64,000 bases of DNA from Mariluticola halotolerans (GTDB lineage Bacteria; Pseudomonadota; Alphaproteobacteria; Rhizobiales; Devosiaceae): positions 806,001 to 870,000 of the forward strand of contig NZ_CP090960.1 in the NCBI RefSeq assembly GCF_021611515.1. Reading direction: 5' to 3'. Shown here piece after piece: positions 33,137 through 42,589 of the stretch. The notes beneath the pieces are model-generated. The model had not been told where the DNA came from. It made no database searches and saw only the letters and a list, made by a program, of their open reading frames with translations. Each line of letters begins with the position of its first letter. Within the stretch, counting starts at the first letter, position 1. Position numbers and translations under genes: made by a program.

Positions 33137-35233
33137 CTAAGCCAACGGGCGCAACCACACGGTTGCATCGTGAAAGGCACCGCCCCCGAAAGGAGGCACC
33201 GGGTCGGAGCCGATCAGGGTATTAATGCCCTTGCCACGCTTGTGGGCCTTGTTGGGATGCAGGCCTTCGGCAATCACCACACCGCGCTGCACGCCATCAA
33301 ACAGCTTCACCTCCAGCACCACTTCGCCGCGGTGGTTACCCGCCAGCACATCACCGCCCGGCACAAGCCCCAGCGCGTCAGCATCACCCGGATGCACCAT
33401 CAGCGCTGGTTTGCCTTCACGCTTCTGGCTGCCCGGCGTCTCGTTGAAGGAAGTATTGAGATAGGTGCGTGCCGGACTGGTCGCCAGACGGAACGGGTGC
33501 GTCCCGGTCGCCGGTTCGTTGATATCCCACCAATCGGCGAATTTTGGCATGATTGCCGGGTCGCATACCAGGTCGACACCTTTTTTTGCCTGCGTTTCCA
33601 GCCAGTTCGGGGCAAAGCGGAATTTGCCGTCCGGCCAGGCAAACCCGTCTGCAAACCGCGATTTTTCGTCCGGCAACCCGCGCTCGACAAACCCTTTTTC
33701 CTCGATCTCATCCAGCCCCTCGTAACCGGAGCGGGCAAAGGTCTCGAACACCATTTCCTTGTCGGTCTTGCCGAAATATTCCGGATTGCCAACGCCAAGA
33801 CGGTTCGCGAGTTCATTGATGACGAACATGTTGGAGCGCGTCTCTCCCGGCGCGGGGATTACTTCAGGCCCATAGAGAATGCGGGTATGTCCGCCCCGCG
33901 TATAATAGTCGTGATGTTCCAGAAACATCGTGGCGGGCAGAACAATGTCGGCCAATTCCGCTGTCTCGGTCATGAACTGTTCGTGCACCACCAGAAACAG
34001 GTCTTCCCGCCGCAGCCCCTGTTGCGCCAGGGCCTGATCGGGCACGACGACGGCGGGGTTGGTGTTTTGCACCAGCATGGCTTTCACCGGGCCACCGCCC
34101 TTCAATGCCTTTTCGTCGCCGGTCAATATCGGGCCGAGCTCGCACATATCCAGATTGCGGGTTTTCTCCTCGGCCATGGCCTCGCCGAGAATCAATGACT
34201 TGTCCAATCCCCAAACGCCAGAATTGGAATGGAAGGCACCTCCCCCCTGATACTGCCAGGCACCGGTCATTGCCGGAATGCACAGCGCGGCGTGCATATT
34301 GGTGGCGCCATTGCGCTGGCGGGTAAAACCATAGCCCAACCGGAAAAAGCTGCGCTTTGTCGTGCCGACGAGTTTCGCAAACGCCTCGATCTCGGCCACA
34401 TCAAGCCCGGTAATCGCCGCCGCCCATTCCGGCGTCCGTGTTTGCACATGGGCTTCAAATTCGGGCGAAAAGTCCGTGAATTTTTCCATATAGGCGCGGT
34501 CCGCCAGACCATCGCGCAAGAGAACATGCAGGACCGCCAATGCCAGCGCGCCATCGGTGCCGGGTTTGATCACCAGCCCCATATCCGCCTTGTCCATGGT
34601 TGCGTTACGATAGACATCGACAACCACCAGCTTTGCACCGCGTTCCTTTTTGGCGCGCATGGCGTGGGTCATCACGTTGACCTGGGTATGCACCGCATTG
34701 GTGCCCCAGATCACCACGCAATCGGCGTCTGCCATCTGTTCGGGGTTGACCCCGGCCAGCAACCCGGTGCCGGCCACATAACCGCCCCAGGCAATCATCG
34801 AGCAGATGGTGCCATACTGGCGGGAATACCCCTTGGCGTGGCGCAGCCGGTCAATGCCATCACGCTGCACGTGGCCCATGGTGCCCGCATAGTAAAACGG
34901 CCAGATGCTTTCAGCACCGAATTCGGTCTCGGCCGCGGTGAACCGCTCGACAATCTCATCCAGCGCTTCATCCCAGGAGATGCGCTGCCAGCGGCCCTCG
35001 CCCTTCTTGCCGATACGCTTGAGCGGATACATCAGCCGGTCGGGATTATGAATCCGTTCGGCATAGCGCGCCACCTTTTCGCAGATCACCCCGGCGGTAT
35101 AAGGGTCATCCTTGGCCCCGCGCACGCGGCCAATCGTTTTCCCGTCCAGCACTTCAACGTCAAGCGCGCAGGTCGAGGGACAGTCATGCGGGCAGACTGA
35201 ACGGGCAACACGAATATCGGCAGGCTTGTTCAT
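33137..35233 (-). CDS. Molybdopterin oxidoreductase (DMSO reductase superfamily)
   Basis: This 698-residue enzyme has an N-terminal iron-sulfur motif CPHDCPSTC with a fourth cysteine (C14, C18, C22, C51). The molybdopterin-binding core follows, including the GRWQRISWDEALDEIVERF segment, and a C-terminal molydop-binding beta domain begins near residue 590 (LATSPARTYLNTSFNE). No twin-arginine signal is present, so it is probably cytoplasmic. Its length is close to that of BisC-like and related short members. No electron-transfer subunit or chaperone gene is adjacent. The substrate is unknown; an S- or N-oxide is possible. Confidence 0.88.
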   Translation of the reverse strand: MNKPADIRVARSVCPHDCPSTCALDVEVLDGKTIGRVRGAKDDPYTAGVICEKVARYAERIHNPDRLMYPLKRIGKKGEGRWQRISWDEALDEIVERFTAAETEFGAESIWPFYYAGTMGHVQRDGIDRLRHAKGYSRQYGTICSMIAWGGYVAGTGLLAGVNPEQMADADCVVIWGTNAVHTQVNVMTHAMRAKKERGAKLVVVDVYRNATMDKADMGLVIKPGTDGALALAVLHVLLRDGLADRAYMEKFTDFSPEFEAHVQTRTPEWAAAITGLDVAEIEAFAKLVGTTKRSFFRLGYGFTRQRNGATNMHAALCIPAMTGAWQYQGGGAFHSNSGVWGLDKSLILGEAMAEEKTRNLDMCELGPILTGDEKALKGGGPVKAMLVQNTNPAVVVPDQALAQQGLRREDLFLVVHEQFMTETAELADIVLPATMFLEHHDYYTRGGHTRILYGPEVIPAPGETRSNMFVINELANRLGVGNPEYFGKTDKEMVFETFARSGYEGLDEIEEKGFVERGLPDEKSRFADGFAWPDGKFRFAPNWLETQAKKGVDLVCDPAIMPKFADWWDINEPATGTHPFRLATSPARTYLNTSFNETPGSQKREGKPALMVHPGDADALGLVPGGDVLAGNHRGEVVLEVKLFDGVQRGVVIAEGLHPNKAHKRGKGINTLIGSDPVPPFGGGAFHDATVWLRPLA

Positions 35234-35471
35234 GATATGACTCGGCGCTGGGAAACTGGCTAAAGCTTATCCTTGCCAGCAGAACATGTCAGCCCGGTGA
35301 TGCGGCAATTATTGAACGGGTTCCGGCATTCTCCTTTTCAGCGCTGTCGCGCATTGCCCGCACGCCCGGCTATTGCGGGTGATGCAGGTTGCTGACAGAA
35401 TCTGACACCAAACCCGGCGACCTTGCACCATAGAGAGATCAGCCGGTCATCTTACGCTTCAGGAATTGCGC

Positions 35472-35891
35472 ATGCCCGACAAGCCCTTTGAGAACGAAGA
35501 CGTCGCCGCCGCATTCGCCACCTACCCGCCAAGGCTGCGCGAAAAACTGCTGGCACTGCGGGCATTGATTTTTGATGTGGCGCAAGCCGAGCAGGTCGGA
35601 CGGATCGAGGAAACGCTCAAATGGGGCCAGCCGAGCTATCTGACGACCGAAACAAAAAGCGGCACCACGGTGCGCATCGATCGCGACAAAGGCTCAGATG
35701 GCGGCTACGCGCTCTATGTGAATTGCCAGACCAGTCTTTTGGAAGACTGGCGCACGCACTACCCGCAGTTGCGTTTCGGCGGCAATCGCAGCGTTCATTT
35801 CAGCAGTGACGAAGCGATTCCGATGGATGCCATTCGCCATTGCATTGCCATGGCGCTCACCTATCACCGGCGCAAATCCGCCAAGGCCTAG
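35472..35891 (+). CDS. DUF1801 domain protein
   Basis: This 139-residue protein has the DUF1801 pattern: an early helix PRLREKLLALRALIF, then EETLKWGQPSYLT with the conserved tryptophan and glycine, and a final helix. The family resembles frataxin/YdhG folds but has no firm function. AGGA lies 7 bases before the ATG at 35472; an upstream TTG is not needed. Its stop overlaps the end of the convergent tautomerase gene by four bases. The protein is probably cytoplasmic. Confidence 0.85.
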   Translation: MPDKPFENEDVAAAFATYPPRLREKLLALRALIFDVAQAEQVGRIEETLKWGQPSYLTTETKSGTTVRIDRDKGSDGGYALYVNCQTSLLEDWRTHYPQLRFGGNRSVHFSSDEAIPMDAIRHCIAMALTYHRRKSAKA

Positions 35892-36085
35892 CCTTTGCGC
35901 AATTCGCTGACCGGCTTGCCCTTGAAGCCCCAGTTATCGGCGGGCACTTCATCGATCACCACAAAGGTAGAATCAGGTGATTTGCCAAGCACATTGACGA
36001 GCACGTCGGTGATCCCGCTGATCACTTCGGCCTTCTTTTCAGGGCTTATATTGTCGTCGATAAGGCGCACATTGACGTAAGGCAT
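35888..36085 (-). CDS. 4-oxalocrotonate tautomerase-family protein
   Basis: This 65-residue protein is the usual size of small tautomerases. Removal of the initiator methionine would expose proline 2 (MPYVNVRL) as the catalytic N-terminal base. The segment ISPEKKAEVISGITDVLVNVLGK matches the family helix, and VVIDEVPADNWGFKGKPV the second strand. Members tautomerise enol acids or act on halogenated acids. A longer reading frame starts upstream but would bury the proline, so the ATG at 36085 is preferred. It stands apart from catabolic genes, so its role is open. Confidence 0.88.
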   Translation of the reverse strand: MPYVNVRLIDDNISPEKKAEVISGITDVLVNVLGKSPDSTFVVIDEVPADNWGFKGKPVSELRKG

Positions 36086-36135
36086 GAAACCAACTCCCAA
36101 ATCCAGATTGGCGCCACGCTGCCCGAAAACGGCGC

Positions 36136-36166
36136 AAAAGAAAAGGCCGCTCTGGTGAGCGGCCTT
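36136..36166 (-). terminator. Intrinsic terminator after the ndk operon
   Basis: On the minus strand a 10-bp stem AAGGCCGCTC/GAGCGGCCTT with a 4-base loop (36143-36166) is followed by TTTTCTTTT. It lies 28 bp beyond the stop of the 48-residue membrane protein gene, and so ends the ndk transcript. It is upstream of the tautomerase gene on the same strand, separating the two. Confidence 0.85.
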
Positions 36167-36193
36167 CAACACTTTGCGACAGATCAGATCCGG

Positions 36194-36340
36194 CTATTTC
36201 GTCGTGATCGACAGGCCGCCATTCCCAAGGTTCAGCTCCACGCGTTCCCCCTTCTGGCTCTCCTGATACCAGCCATAGCCGGCAATCACAGCAACAAGCG
36301 CCAATACGGCGATAATCGCGTAAAGTGCGTTCTGGTTCAT
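36194..36340 (-). CDS. Small single-span membrane protein (48 aa)
   Basis: A 48-codon gene begins with ATG at 36340, 6 bp after the ndk stop. It encodes a short polar start (MNQNALY), one hydrophobic helix (AIIAVLALVAVIAGYGWY) and a polar tail with KGERVELNLGNGGLSITTK. This composition, the tight spacing to ndk and the terminator just downstream make it a convincing real gene despite its size. The helix would insert once in the inner membrane with the tail in the periplasm or cytoplasm. Its function is unknown. Confidence 0.75.
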   Translation of the reverse strand: MNQNALYAIIAVLALVAVIAGYGWYQESQKGERVELNLGNGGLSITTK

Positions 36341-36346
36341 TCGGGC

Positions 36347-36769
36347 TTAGCCAACGATTTCGTCGTCTGAGAAGAAATACTTGATTTCTTCAGCAGCGGT
36401 TTCCGGCGCGTCGGAACCATGAACGGAGTTTTCGCCGATGGACAGCGCGAATTCCTTGCGGATCGTGCCTTCAGCAGCGTCAGCCGGGTTGGTTGCGCCC
36501 ATGACTTCGCGGTTCTTGAGAACAGCGTTCTCGCCTTCGAGAACCTGAACCACAACCGGCTCGGAGATCATGAAATCAACCAGTTCGCCGAAGAAGGGGC
36601 GTTCCTTATGGACCGCGTAAAAGCCTTCGGCCTGGGCGCGGGTCATGTGGATGCGCTTGGAAGCGACGATACGCAGACCGGCCTCTTCAAACTTGGCGAT
36701 GATCTTGCCGGTCAGGTTGCGCTTGGTTGCGTCGGGCTTGATGATGGAGAAGGTACGCTCGAGAGCCAT
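36347..36769 (-). CDS. ndk: Nucleoside diphosphate kinase
   Basis: This 140-residue enzyme matches the NDK family along its full length. It has the start [13 protein letters not shown], the phosphorylated histidine H117 in the signature NSVHGSD, and the [14 protein letters not shown] nucleotide-binding loop. It transfers the gamma phosphate between nucleoside triphosphates and diphosphates in the cytoplasm. A 48-residue membrane protein gene follows by 6 bp and then a terminator, so the two form one short transcript. The spacer to the divergent ABC-F gene is about 200 bp. Confidence 0.97.
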   Translation of the reverse strand: MALERTFSIIKPDATKRNLTGKIIAKFEEAGLRIVASKRIHMTRAQAEGFYAVHKERPFFGELVDFMISEPVVVQVLEGENAVLKNREVMGATNPADAAEGTIRKEFALSIGENSVHGSDAPETAAEEIKYFFSDDEIVG

Positions 36770-36968
36770 ATCTTTAGGTCCTGCAGATTTAAGGGATTTG
36801 AGAATTGGCGCCTTTTACCGTGGCTTTGTGCACAGTACAAGCGGTGCGATCAGCGATCATCACAATCGTTGCCAGCGTGTCGCGAGTGCCACATCCGCAA
36901 GCAGCCTTACGGGCATACCCATGAATTGAGTTGCAAGGGGGCCTTGGGGACGTTAGTCAGCGGCCATC

Positions 36969-38867
36969 ATGCTTAAAATTACCGACCTGACCTACAAGAT
37001 CGACAATCGCACGCTTTTCGATAAAGCGAGCGTTGTGCTGCCGCGCGGATCAAAAACGGGGTTTGTCGGCAAAAACGGCTCCGGCAAAACCACGCTTTAC
37101 AACATCATCCTCAAATCACTGATGCCGGATGATGGCGATGTGGAACTGCATCCCAAGGCGCGGATCGGCACCGTGGCGCAGGAAGCGCCGGCCACCAAGC
37201 AGACCGTTCTGGAAATGGTGCTTGAGGCCGACAAGGAGCGCACCTCCCTGCTCGCCGAGGCGGAAACCGCCACCGACGGGCACCGGATTGCCGAAATTCA
37301 CATGCGTCTGGCCGATATCGATGCGCATTCCGCTGAAGCGCGGGCCAGCAACATTCTGCGCGGCCTTGGCTTTCCGCATGAACGCCAGAGCACGCCGTGC
37401 GAAAATCTCTCGGGCGGCTGGCGCATGCGCGTGGCGCTTGCCGGCGTCTTGTTCGCCCAGCCTGATCTGCTCATGCTTGACGAGCCGACCAACTATCTCG
37501 ACCTTGAAGGCACGTTGTGGCTGGAGAACTATCTCGCTACCTATCCCTATACTGTGTTGATGATCAGCCATGACCGCGACCTGCTGAACAAGGCTGTCAG
37601 CTCGATCATCCATCTCGACAAGGGCAAGCTGACTTTTTATCGCGGCAATTACGATACGTTCGAGGCCACACGCCGTATGCAGATGGAATTGTCCAACAAG
37701 GCGCGCATCAAGACCCAGGACAAAATCGAGCACATGCAAAAGTTTGTGGACCGGTTCAAGGCCAAGGCGTCAAAGGCCCGGCAGGCCCAGGCCCGCATGA
37801 AAGCAATCGCCAAGCTGAAGCCGCCCGAGGCGCTGTTCGATGAAGCCGCCCTGCCCTTCACGTTCCAGAACCCCAAGAAAAGCATGGCTAGCCCCATGCT
37901 CGATTTCGACAATGTGGCAGTGGGGTATGATGGCACGCCTGTGCTCAAGAACATCACCACGCGGATTGATCCGGAAGACCGCATCGCGCTTGTGGGCGTC
38001 AACGGCAACGGCAAGTCGACCTTTGCCAAGCTGATCGCTGGCGAATTGCGCCCGATGACGGGTGATTTGCGGCGCGGCCGCGGGCTCGAGATTGCGTTTT
38101 TCGGCCAGCACCAGATGGACATGCTGAAACCGGGCGAAACCGCGATCGAACATGTCGAGCCGCTCATGCCCTATGCCACTGAGGCAAAGCGCCGGGCGCG
38201 CGTGGCGCAAATGGGCCTGTCGACCCAAAAAATGGAAACACCGGCCGAGAAACTTTCCGGTGGTGAACGCGCCCGCCTGCTTTTGGGCCTGATCACCTTT
38301 GGCGGGCCCGGCATGCTCATTCTCGACGAGCCGACCAACCATCTCGACATCGACAGCCGCGACGCGCTTGTGGCGGCCCTGAATGAATATGAAGGCGCGG
38401 TGCTGATCATCAGCCATGACCGCCATCTGATCGAGGCGACGGTGGACCAGATCTGGATTGCCGAAGACAATACGATCAAGGTGTTTGACGACGATATCGA
38501 GGGCTATCAGCGCATGCTGATCGGCGGGTCGCAGAACTCGGCCAATCGCACGAATTCAACGGGCTCGGGCAGTTCTGTGGATCGCAAGCGCGAGCGGCAG
38601 GAAGCGGCGCAACGGCGGGCCCAGGTCGCGCCCTTGCGCAAGGAAATCAAGGCGGCCGAACAAAAAATCTCCCGCCTCAAGGCCGAACTGGCCAAGGTGG
38701 ACGCCAAACTGGCCGATCCGAAACTCTATGCGGGCGGCCCGGCCGAGACGATTGCCCTTGGCAAGGACAAGGCCCGGTTTGAAGCCGAAATTGCCGAACA
38801 GGAAGAAATCTGGTTGGTTAAGAGCGACGAACTGGAGGCCGCAACCGCTGCCCAGGCGGCGGAATAA
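36969..38867 (+). CDS. ABC-F family ATPase
   Basis: This 632-residue soluble protein has two ABC domains and no membrane segment. Walker A motifs are GKNGSGKTT (near residue 36) and GVNGNGKST (near 342). Signatures are LSGGWRMR and LSGGERARL, with LDEPTNYLD and LDEPTNHLD. Between the domains lies the ABC-F linker (about 230-300), rich in lysine and alanine, and a coiled coil covers about 535-630. This layout is that of Uup/YheS-type factors, which act on ribosomes or DNA. It may form an operon with the cupin gene 15 bp downstream. Confidence 0.93.
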   Translation: MLKITDLTYKIDNRTLFDKASVVLPRGSKTGFVGKNGSGKTTLYNIILKSLMPDDGDVELHPKARIGTVAQEAPATKQTVLEMVLEADKERTSLLAEAETATDGHRIAEIHMRLADIDAHSAEARASNILRGLGFPHERQSTPCENLSGGWRMRVALAGVLFAQPDLLMLDEPTNYLDLEGTLWLENYLATYPYTVLMISHDRDLLNKAVSSIIHLDKGKLTFYRGNYDTFEATRRMQMELSNKARIKTQDKIEHMQKFVDRFKAKASKARQAQARMKAIAKLKPPEALFDEAALPFTFQNPKKSMASPMLDFDNVAVGYDGTPVLKNITTRIDPEDRIALVGVNGNGKSTFAKLIAGELRPMTGDLRRGRGLEIAFFGQHQMDMLKPGETAIEHVEPLMPYATEAKRRARVAQMGLSTQKMETPAEKLSGGERARLLLGLITFGGPGMLILDEPTNHLDIDSRDALVAALNEYEGAVLIISHDRHLIEATVDQIWIAEDNTIKVFDDDIEGYQRMLIGGSQNSANRTNSTGSGSSVDRKRERQEAAQRRAQVAPLRKEIKAAEQKISRLKAELAKVDAKLADPKLYAGGPAETIALGKDKARFEAEIAEQEEIWLVKSDELEAATAAQAAE

Positions 38868-38882
38868 ACGCTGGAGGCGATT

Positions 38883-39302
38883 TTGGACGCCAAGACGATC
38901 ATCGCAAAACTGGCTTTGCAGCCGCATCCTGAAGGTGGCTGGTTCCGGGAGATGTTTCGCGACGACACCGGCGGGGCGCGGGCCGCTTCAACAGCCATCT
39001 ATTACCTGCTTGAGGCAGGCGACCGGTCCCACTGGCATAGGGTCGACGCTGCGGAAGTCTGGCATTTTTACGCTGGCGCGCCGCTGGAAATGTCGATTTC
39101 GCCCGATGGCATCAAGGCGGGCACATTGACGCTCGGCAATAACCTTATCAATGGCGAGACACCGCAAATTGTCGTGCCTCAAAACCAGTGGCAGAGCGCG
39201 GTCAGTCTCGGCGACTGGACACTGGTCGGCTGCACGGTTGCGCCGGGATTTGATTTTGCCGGTTTCGAAATGGCGCCGCCAGGCTGGGTGCCGGGACCGT
39301 AA
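38883..39302 (+). CDS. Cupin-fold DUF985 protein
   Basis: This 139-residue protein matches the DUF985 cupin family: HPEGGWFREMFRDD near the start, then SHWHRVDAAEVWHFYAGAPLEM with the potential metal histidines, and PGFDFAGFEMAPPGW near the end. The start is TTG at 38883 with GGAGG seven bases upstream. It lies 15 bp after the ABC-F gene and so is probably co-transcribed. Family members have been proposed as sugar epimerase-like or metal-binding proteins, but no activity is established. Confidence 0.88.
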   Translation: MDAKTIIAKLALQPHPEGGWFREMFRDDTGGARAASTAIYYLLEAGDRSHWHRVDAAEVWHFYAGAPLEMSISPDGIKAGTLTLGNNLINGETPQIVVPQNQWQSAVSLGDWTLVGCTVAPGFDFAGFEMAPPGWVPGP

Positions 39303-39313
39303 GGCTTAAGCCC

Positions 39314-39757
39314 TCAGCCCTTTTTGACCCAGCGGCCACCCGGTTCCTGCTGCCAATAGGTGCAGGCATTTTCCTTGCTCAAGGCCTTCCATGCTGAGCG
39401 GGCGGCGTTGACCCGGTCCGGATCGTGCCCGTCGAACATGAACACCAGCCGCGCATATTCCCCCTCGGCACGCGGCAAGGCCCCATCAACGAAAAACCGC
39501 ACATTCGCCCCGTTGGGATTGCCTTCGCCCGTCGTCAGCAACAATGGTTGCAGGCTGTCGACATCGCTGCCATCGCGCCCATGCGGCAAAAAGCTTTCAT
39601 CGCGCCAGGTCCAAAGGCTGGTGTCGAGGGCGTCAGCCCGCTCGCTGCTGCCCACTTCGATCACGGCTTTCCAGCCGCGTTCCAGCGTTTTCTCCAGCAA
39701 GGCGGGCAGTACTTTTTCCAGCGGGGCCTGTTCGAGATGATAAAACAATATCTCCAT
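39314..39757 (-). CDS. holC: DNA polymerase III chi subunit
   Basis: This 147-residue protein is a typical HolC: MEILFYHLEQAPLEKVLPALLEKTLERGWK at the start, the SLWTWRDESFLPHG segment in the middle and FMFDGHDPDRVNAARSAWKAL near the end. Chi links the clamp loader to single-strand-binding protein at the replication fork. GGAGG precedes the ATG at 39757. It follows pepA on the same strand by 43 bp, a pairing common in alphaproteobacteria, and converges with the cupin gene. Confidence 0.93.
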   Translation of the reverse strand: MEILFYHLEQAPLEKVLPALLEKTLERGWKAVIEVGSSERADALDTSLWTWRDESFLPHGRDGSDVDSLQPLLLTTGEGNPNGANVRFFVDGALPRAEGEYARLVFMFDGHDPDRVNAARSAWKALSKENACTYWQQEPGGRWVKKG

Positions 39758-39800
39758 ATCAACAGGCCTCCGCTCTCAACGACATATCCGGGTTGGACAC

Positions 39801-41303
39801 CTAGTCCTCGTACTTGTCGCGCACCAGCTTGTCGAGCAATCCGACGCCGAAACCCGCGCCCCAGCTGACATTGACTTCATTTGCCGGTGTCGAGAAGGCC
39901 GCGCCGGCAATATCGAGATGCGCCCAGGGCACATCATTGACAAACCGCTGCAGGAACTGGGCCGCGGTGATTGACCCGCCGTAGCGGCCGCCGGAATTCT
40001 TCATGTCGGCAAACCGGCTTTCGATCATCTTGTCGTAAGCTGGGCCCATAGGCATGCGCCAGACCTTCTCATTCGAGGCCATGCCGGCATCGTAGAGGTT
40101 CTTGGCCAGATCATCATTGTTGGAGAACAGGCCCGCATATTCCTGCCCCAGCCCCACCAGAACAGCACCGGTCAGGGTGGCCAGATTGATCATGAATTTG
40201 GGTTTGAAGCGGTCTTGCGTGTACCAAAGCGCATCCGCCAGCACGAGCCGCCCTTCGGCGTCCGTGTTGACCACTTCAATGGTCTGGCCGGACATGGAAG
40301 TGAGAATATCACCCGGACGATAGGCATTGCCGTCCGGCATGTTTTCCACCAGCCCGATCACGCCAACAATATTGGCCTTGGCCTTGCGGGTGGCGATGGT
40401 TTTCATCAACCCCGTCACCGCGGCGGCACCGCCCATATCGCCCTTCATGTCTTCCATTGTGCCTGCCGGCTTGATGGAAATACCGCCGGTATCGAACACA
40501 ACACCCTTGCCGACAAAGGCAAGGGGCGCGTCTTTCTTGCGGCCACCATGCCATTGCATGACGACAAGACGCGCCGGCCGCACAGACCCTTTTGCCACCG
40601 CCAGCAGCGAGCCCATGCCCAGCTTTTCAAGCTCTTCCGGGGTCAAAACGTCCACATCAACGCCCAGCTTGCTGAGATCGCGGGCAATCTCTGCAAATTC
40701 GACCGGCCCCAGCACGTTGGGGGGTTCATTGACCAGCTCGCGCGCCAGCAGCGTGCCTTCAACCGTCGCCATGCGGTCGGCGATTGCCTTGTCGGCGGCG
40801 GGCTTGGCGTCCACATGCAGGGTAACCGTCAGGCTGTCGGGCGTGCCGTTTTCATCATCTGGCTGCTTTTTAGTCTTGTACTTGTCAAACCGGTAATGGC
40901 GCAGCCGCAAGCCGGCGGCGATATCGGCGACATCCTCAGCGTCCACGCCGTCAAGGATGACGCTGGCCTTTTCCGCCTTGGCAGCCAGCAACTTGGCCAT
41001 CAATGAGCCACCGCGATCCCGCAACCCGCTCTGGGTCTGGGCGGGCGCGCTGTCTGCCTTGCCCGTGCCGAGCACGAACAGGCGGTCCGCATCGAGATTG
41101 GGGGGCGCCAGCACGCTTAGCACCTGGCCTTGTTTGCCTGTGAAGTTTCCAGCCTTGCTCAGTTTGGCGAAATCCAGCCCGGTCTTTTTCCAAAGGTCCA
41201 ATCCTGCGCCCGATGGCTCCGCCCCTTCAGGGACATAAATCACCAGAATGCCTGCGGATTTTGCCGACAGGCTTGCCGTCTTGATGGAAAGTTCTTGGGT
41301 CAT
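39801..41303 (-). CDS. pepA: Leucyl aminopeptidase
   Basis: This 500-residue cytoplasmic exopeptidase has an N-terminal macro-like domain and an M17 catalytic domain. The metal and active-site motifs are [16 protein letters not shown] and the family signature [14 protein letters not shown]. It removes N-terminal residues from peptides with two metal ions. It is transcribed away from the lptF-lptG operon and directly precedes holC. The ribosome site before the ATG at 41303 is weak (AAGAAAAG), but the N-terminus aligns with the family. Confidence 0.96.
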   Translation of the reverse strand: MTQELSIKTASLSAKSAGILVIYVPEGAEPSGAGLDLWKKTGLDFAKLSKAGNFTGKQGQVLSVLAPPNLDADRLFVLGTGKADSAPAQTQSGLRDRGGSLMAKLLAAKAEKASVILDGVDAEDVADIAAGLRLRHYRFDKYKTKKQPDDENGTPDSLTVTLHVDAKPAADKAIADRMATVEGTLLARELVNEPPNVLGPVEFAEIARDLSKLGVDVDVLTPEELEKLGMGSLLAVAKGSVRPARLVVMQWHGGRKKDAPLAFVGKGVVFDTGGISIKPAGTMEDMKGDMGGAAAVTGLMKTIATRKAKANIVGVIGLVENMPDGNAYRPGDILTSMSGQTIEVVNTDAEGRLVLADALWYTQDRFKPKFMINLATLTGAVLVGLGQEYAGLFSNNDDLAKNLYDAGMASNEKVWRMPMGPAYDKMIESRFADMKNSGGRYGGSITAAQFLQRFVNDVPWAHLDIAGAAFSTPANEVNVSWGAGFGVGLLDKLVRDKYED

Positions 41304-41500
41304 GGATAATCGCTTTTCTTGGCCAATGGGCTATTGGGACAGGCGAGACGCCCTGCCCCTCAGACATAGACCGTTTGCCACGGTCGTCAATCCCGCAAGG
41401 CAATTGGTGAGGAACCGGCAAGCGAAAATTCACGTAAACCGCCGGGAGAAATGCGGTTTAAATCGTTGACCGGCCAGCGCGAAGCTGTACATCTTGAGCC

Positions 41501-42589
41501 ATGACACGCCTCAGCCGATATTTAAGCAAACTATTTGCCATCGAGGCCCTTTCCTTCTTTTTTGTCGCCGCCTTTCTGGTCTGGATTACCCAGGCTTTGC
41601 GATTGTTTGATCTTGTCACCGCCAAGGGGCAGGACATGCTGACCCTTTTAGGCCAGTCCTTGCTGACCACGCCGCCGCTGGCGCTGGCGATCATCTATAT
41701 CTGCATGGGCATTGGCATGGCGCGTGCCTTGCGGTCCTTGCAGGATTCGCGTGAACTGCATTCGATTCATTCCAGCGGCAGAACCCGTGCCCTTTGGGGT
41801 GCGGTCACCATTTTCGTTCTTGGCGGGGTTATTGCCGTCTCGCTATTTGCCCATGTCATCGAGCCTTGGTCGAAACGCGCCTATTCCCAATGGTCTGAAG
41901 AAGTTGCTGCCGACCTTGTGGGCCGGGCGCTTAATCCGCACCGATTCTCGGAAGTGGTGCCGGGCCTGTTCATCGTTATCGGTGGCCGCGACGCAGACGG
42001 CACGATCCGCGACTTCTTCGCTGACGACAAGCGCGCACCGGACACAGAACGCACTTATATCGCCGATCGCGCGGTCATCGTTTTTGATGATCAGGGCTAT
42101 AATCTCAGTCTCGAAGATGGCGCGGTGCAATATATCCGCAAAGGGGAGCAATTCACCGAGGTCGAATTCAACCGCTATGAACTCAGTCTAGACAGGTTGA
42201 CTGATGACGGCGGCATTGCCAGCGGGCTGGAACAGAAAGGCAGTCTCACCATCATTGCCGAGGGGATCTCCAATGGCGGGCTGACCGCCCTCGCATGGCG
42301 AAAACTGAACGAACGCCTTGCCGAGGCGACACGGGTGATTGCCCTTTGCCTTGTGGTCGCCGCGCTTGCCGCCTTCCCTCACGCCCGGCGTGGCCGTGAC
42401 AGGCTGCCGATTGAGGTCACTGTTCTGGTTCTTGGTCTCGCCGACCGGACGCTCAGTTCCATCACCGCTGCCTGGCCGGTTATCGGCCCGCATTTCGGCG
42501 CGATATGCCTTATGGCAATTGCAATTTTGTTCTTCGTGCGCGAGAATTTCAGCTTCAGATTGCGCCTGCCGCAGTGGCGGGCCGCATGA
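41501..42589 (+). CDS. lptF: LPS export ABC transporter permease LptF
   Basis: This 362-residue YjgP/YjgQ-family protein has six membrane helices, three at each end, around a periplasmic beta-jellyroll domain (about 125-265). With LptG and LptB it lifts lipopolysaccharide out of the inner membrane. The start MTRLSRYLSKLFAIEAL and the segment LRSLQDSRELHSIHSSGRT fit LptF. It overlaps lptG by four bases (ATGA) and is the first gene of lptF-lptG-lptD. The 197-bp spacer to pepA should hold the promoter. Confidence 0.94.
   Translation: MTRLSRYLSKLFAIEALSFFFVAAFLVWITQALRLFDLVTAKGQDMLTLLGQSLLTTPPLALAIIYICMGIGMARALRSLQDSRELHSIHSSGRTRALWGAVTIFVLGGVIAVSLFAHVIEPWSKRAYSQWSEEVAADLVGRALNPHRFSEVVPGLFIVIGGRDADGTIRDFFADDKRAPDTERTYIADRAVIVFDDQGYNLSLEDGAVQYIRKGEQFTEVEFNRYELSLDRLTDDGGIASGLEQKGSLTIIAEGISNGGLTALAWRKLNERLAEATRVIALCLVVAALAAFPHARRGRDRLPIEVTVLVLGLADRTLSSITAAWPVIGPHFGAICLMAIAILFFVRENFSFRLRLPQWRAA

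Noticed and set aside
34229-35200. Plus-strand open frame of 323 codons opposite the molybdopterin oxidoreductase
   Set aside because: It is antisense to a clear gene, with no domain or ribosome site.
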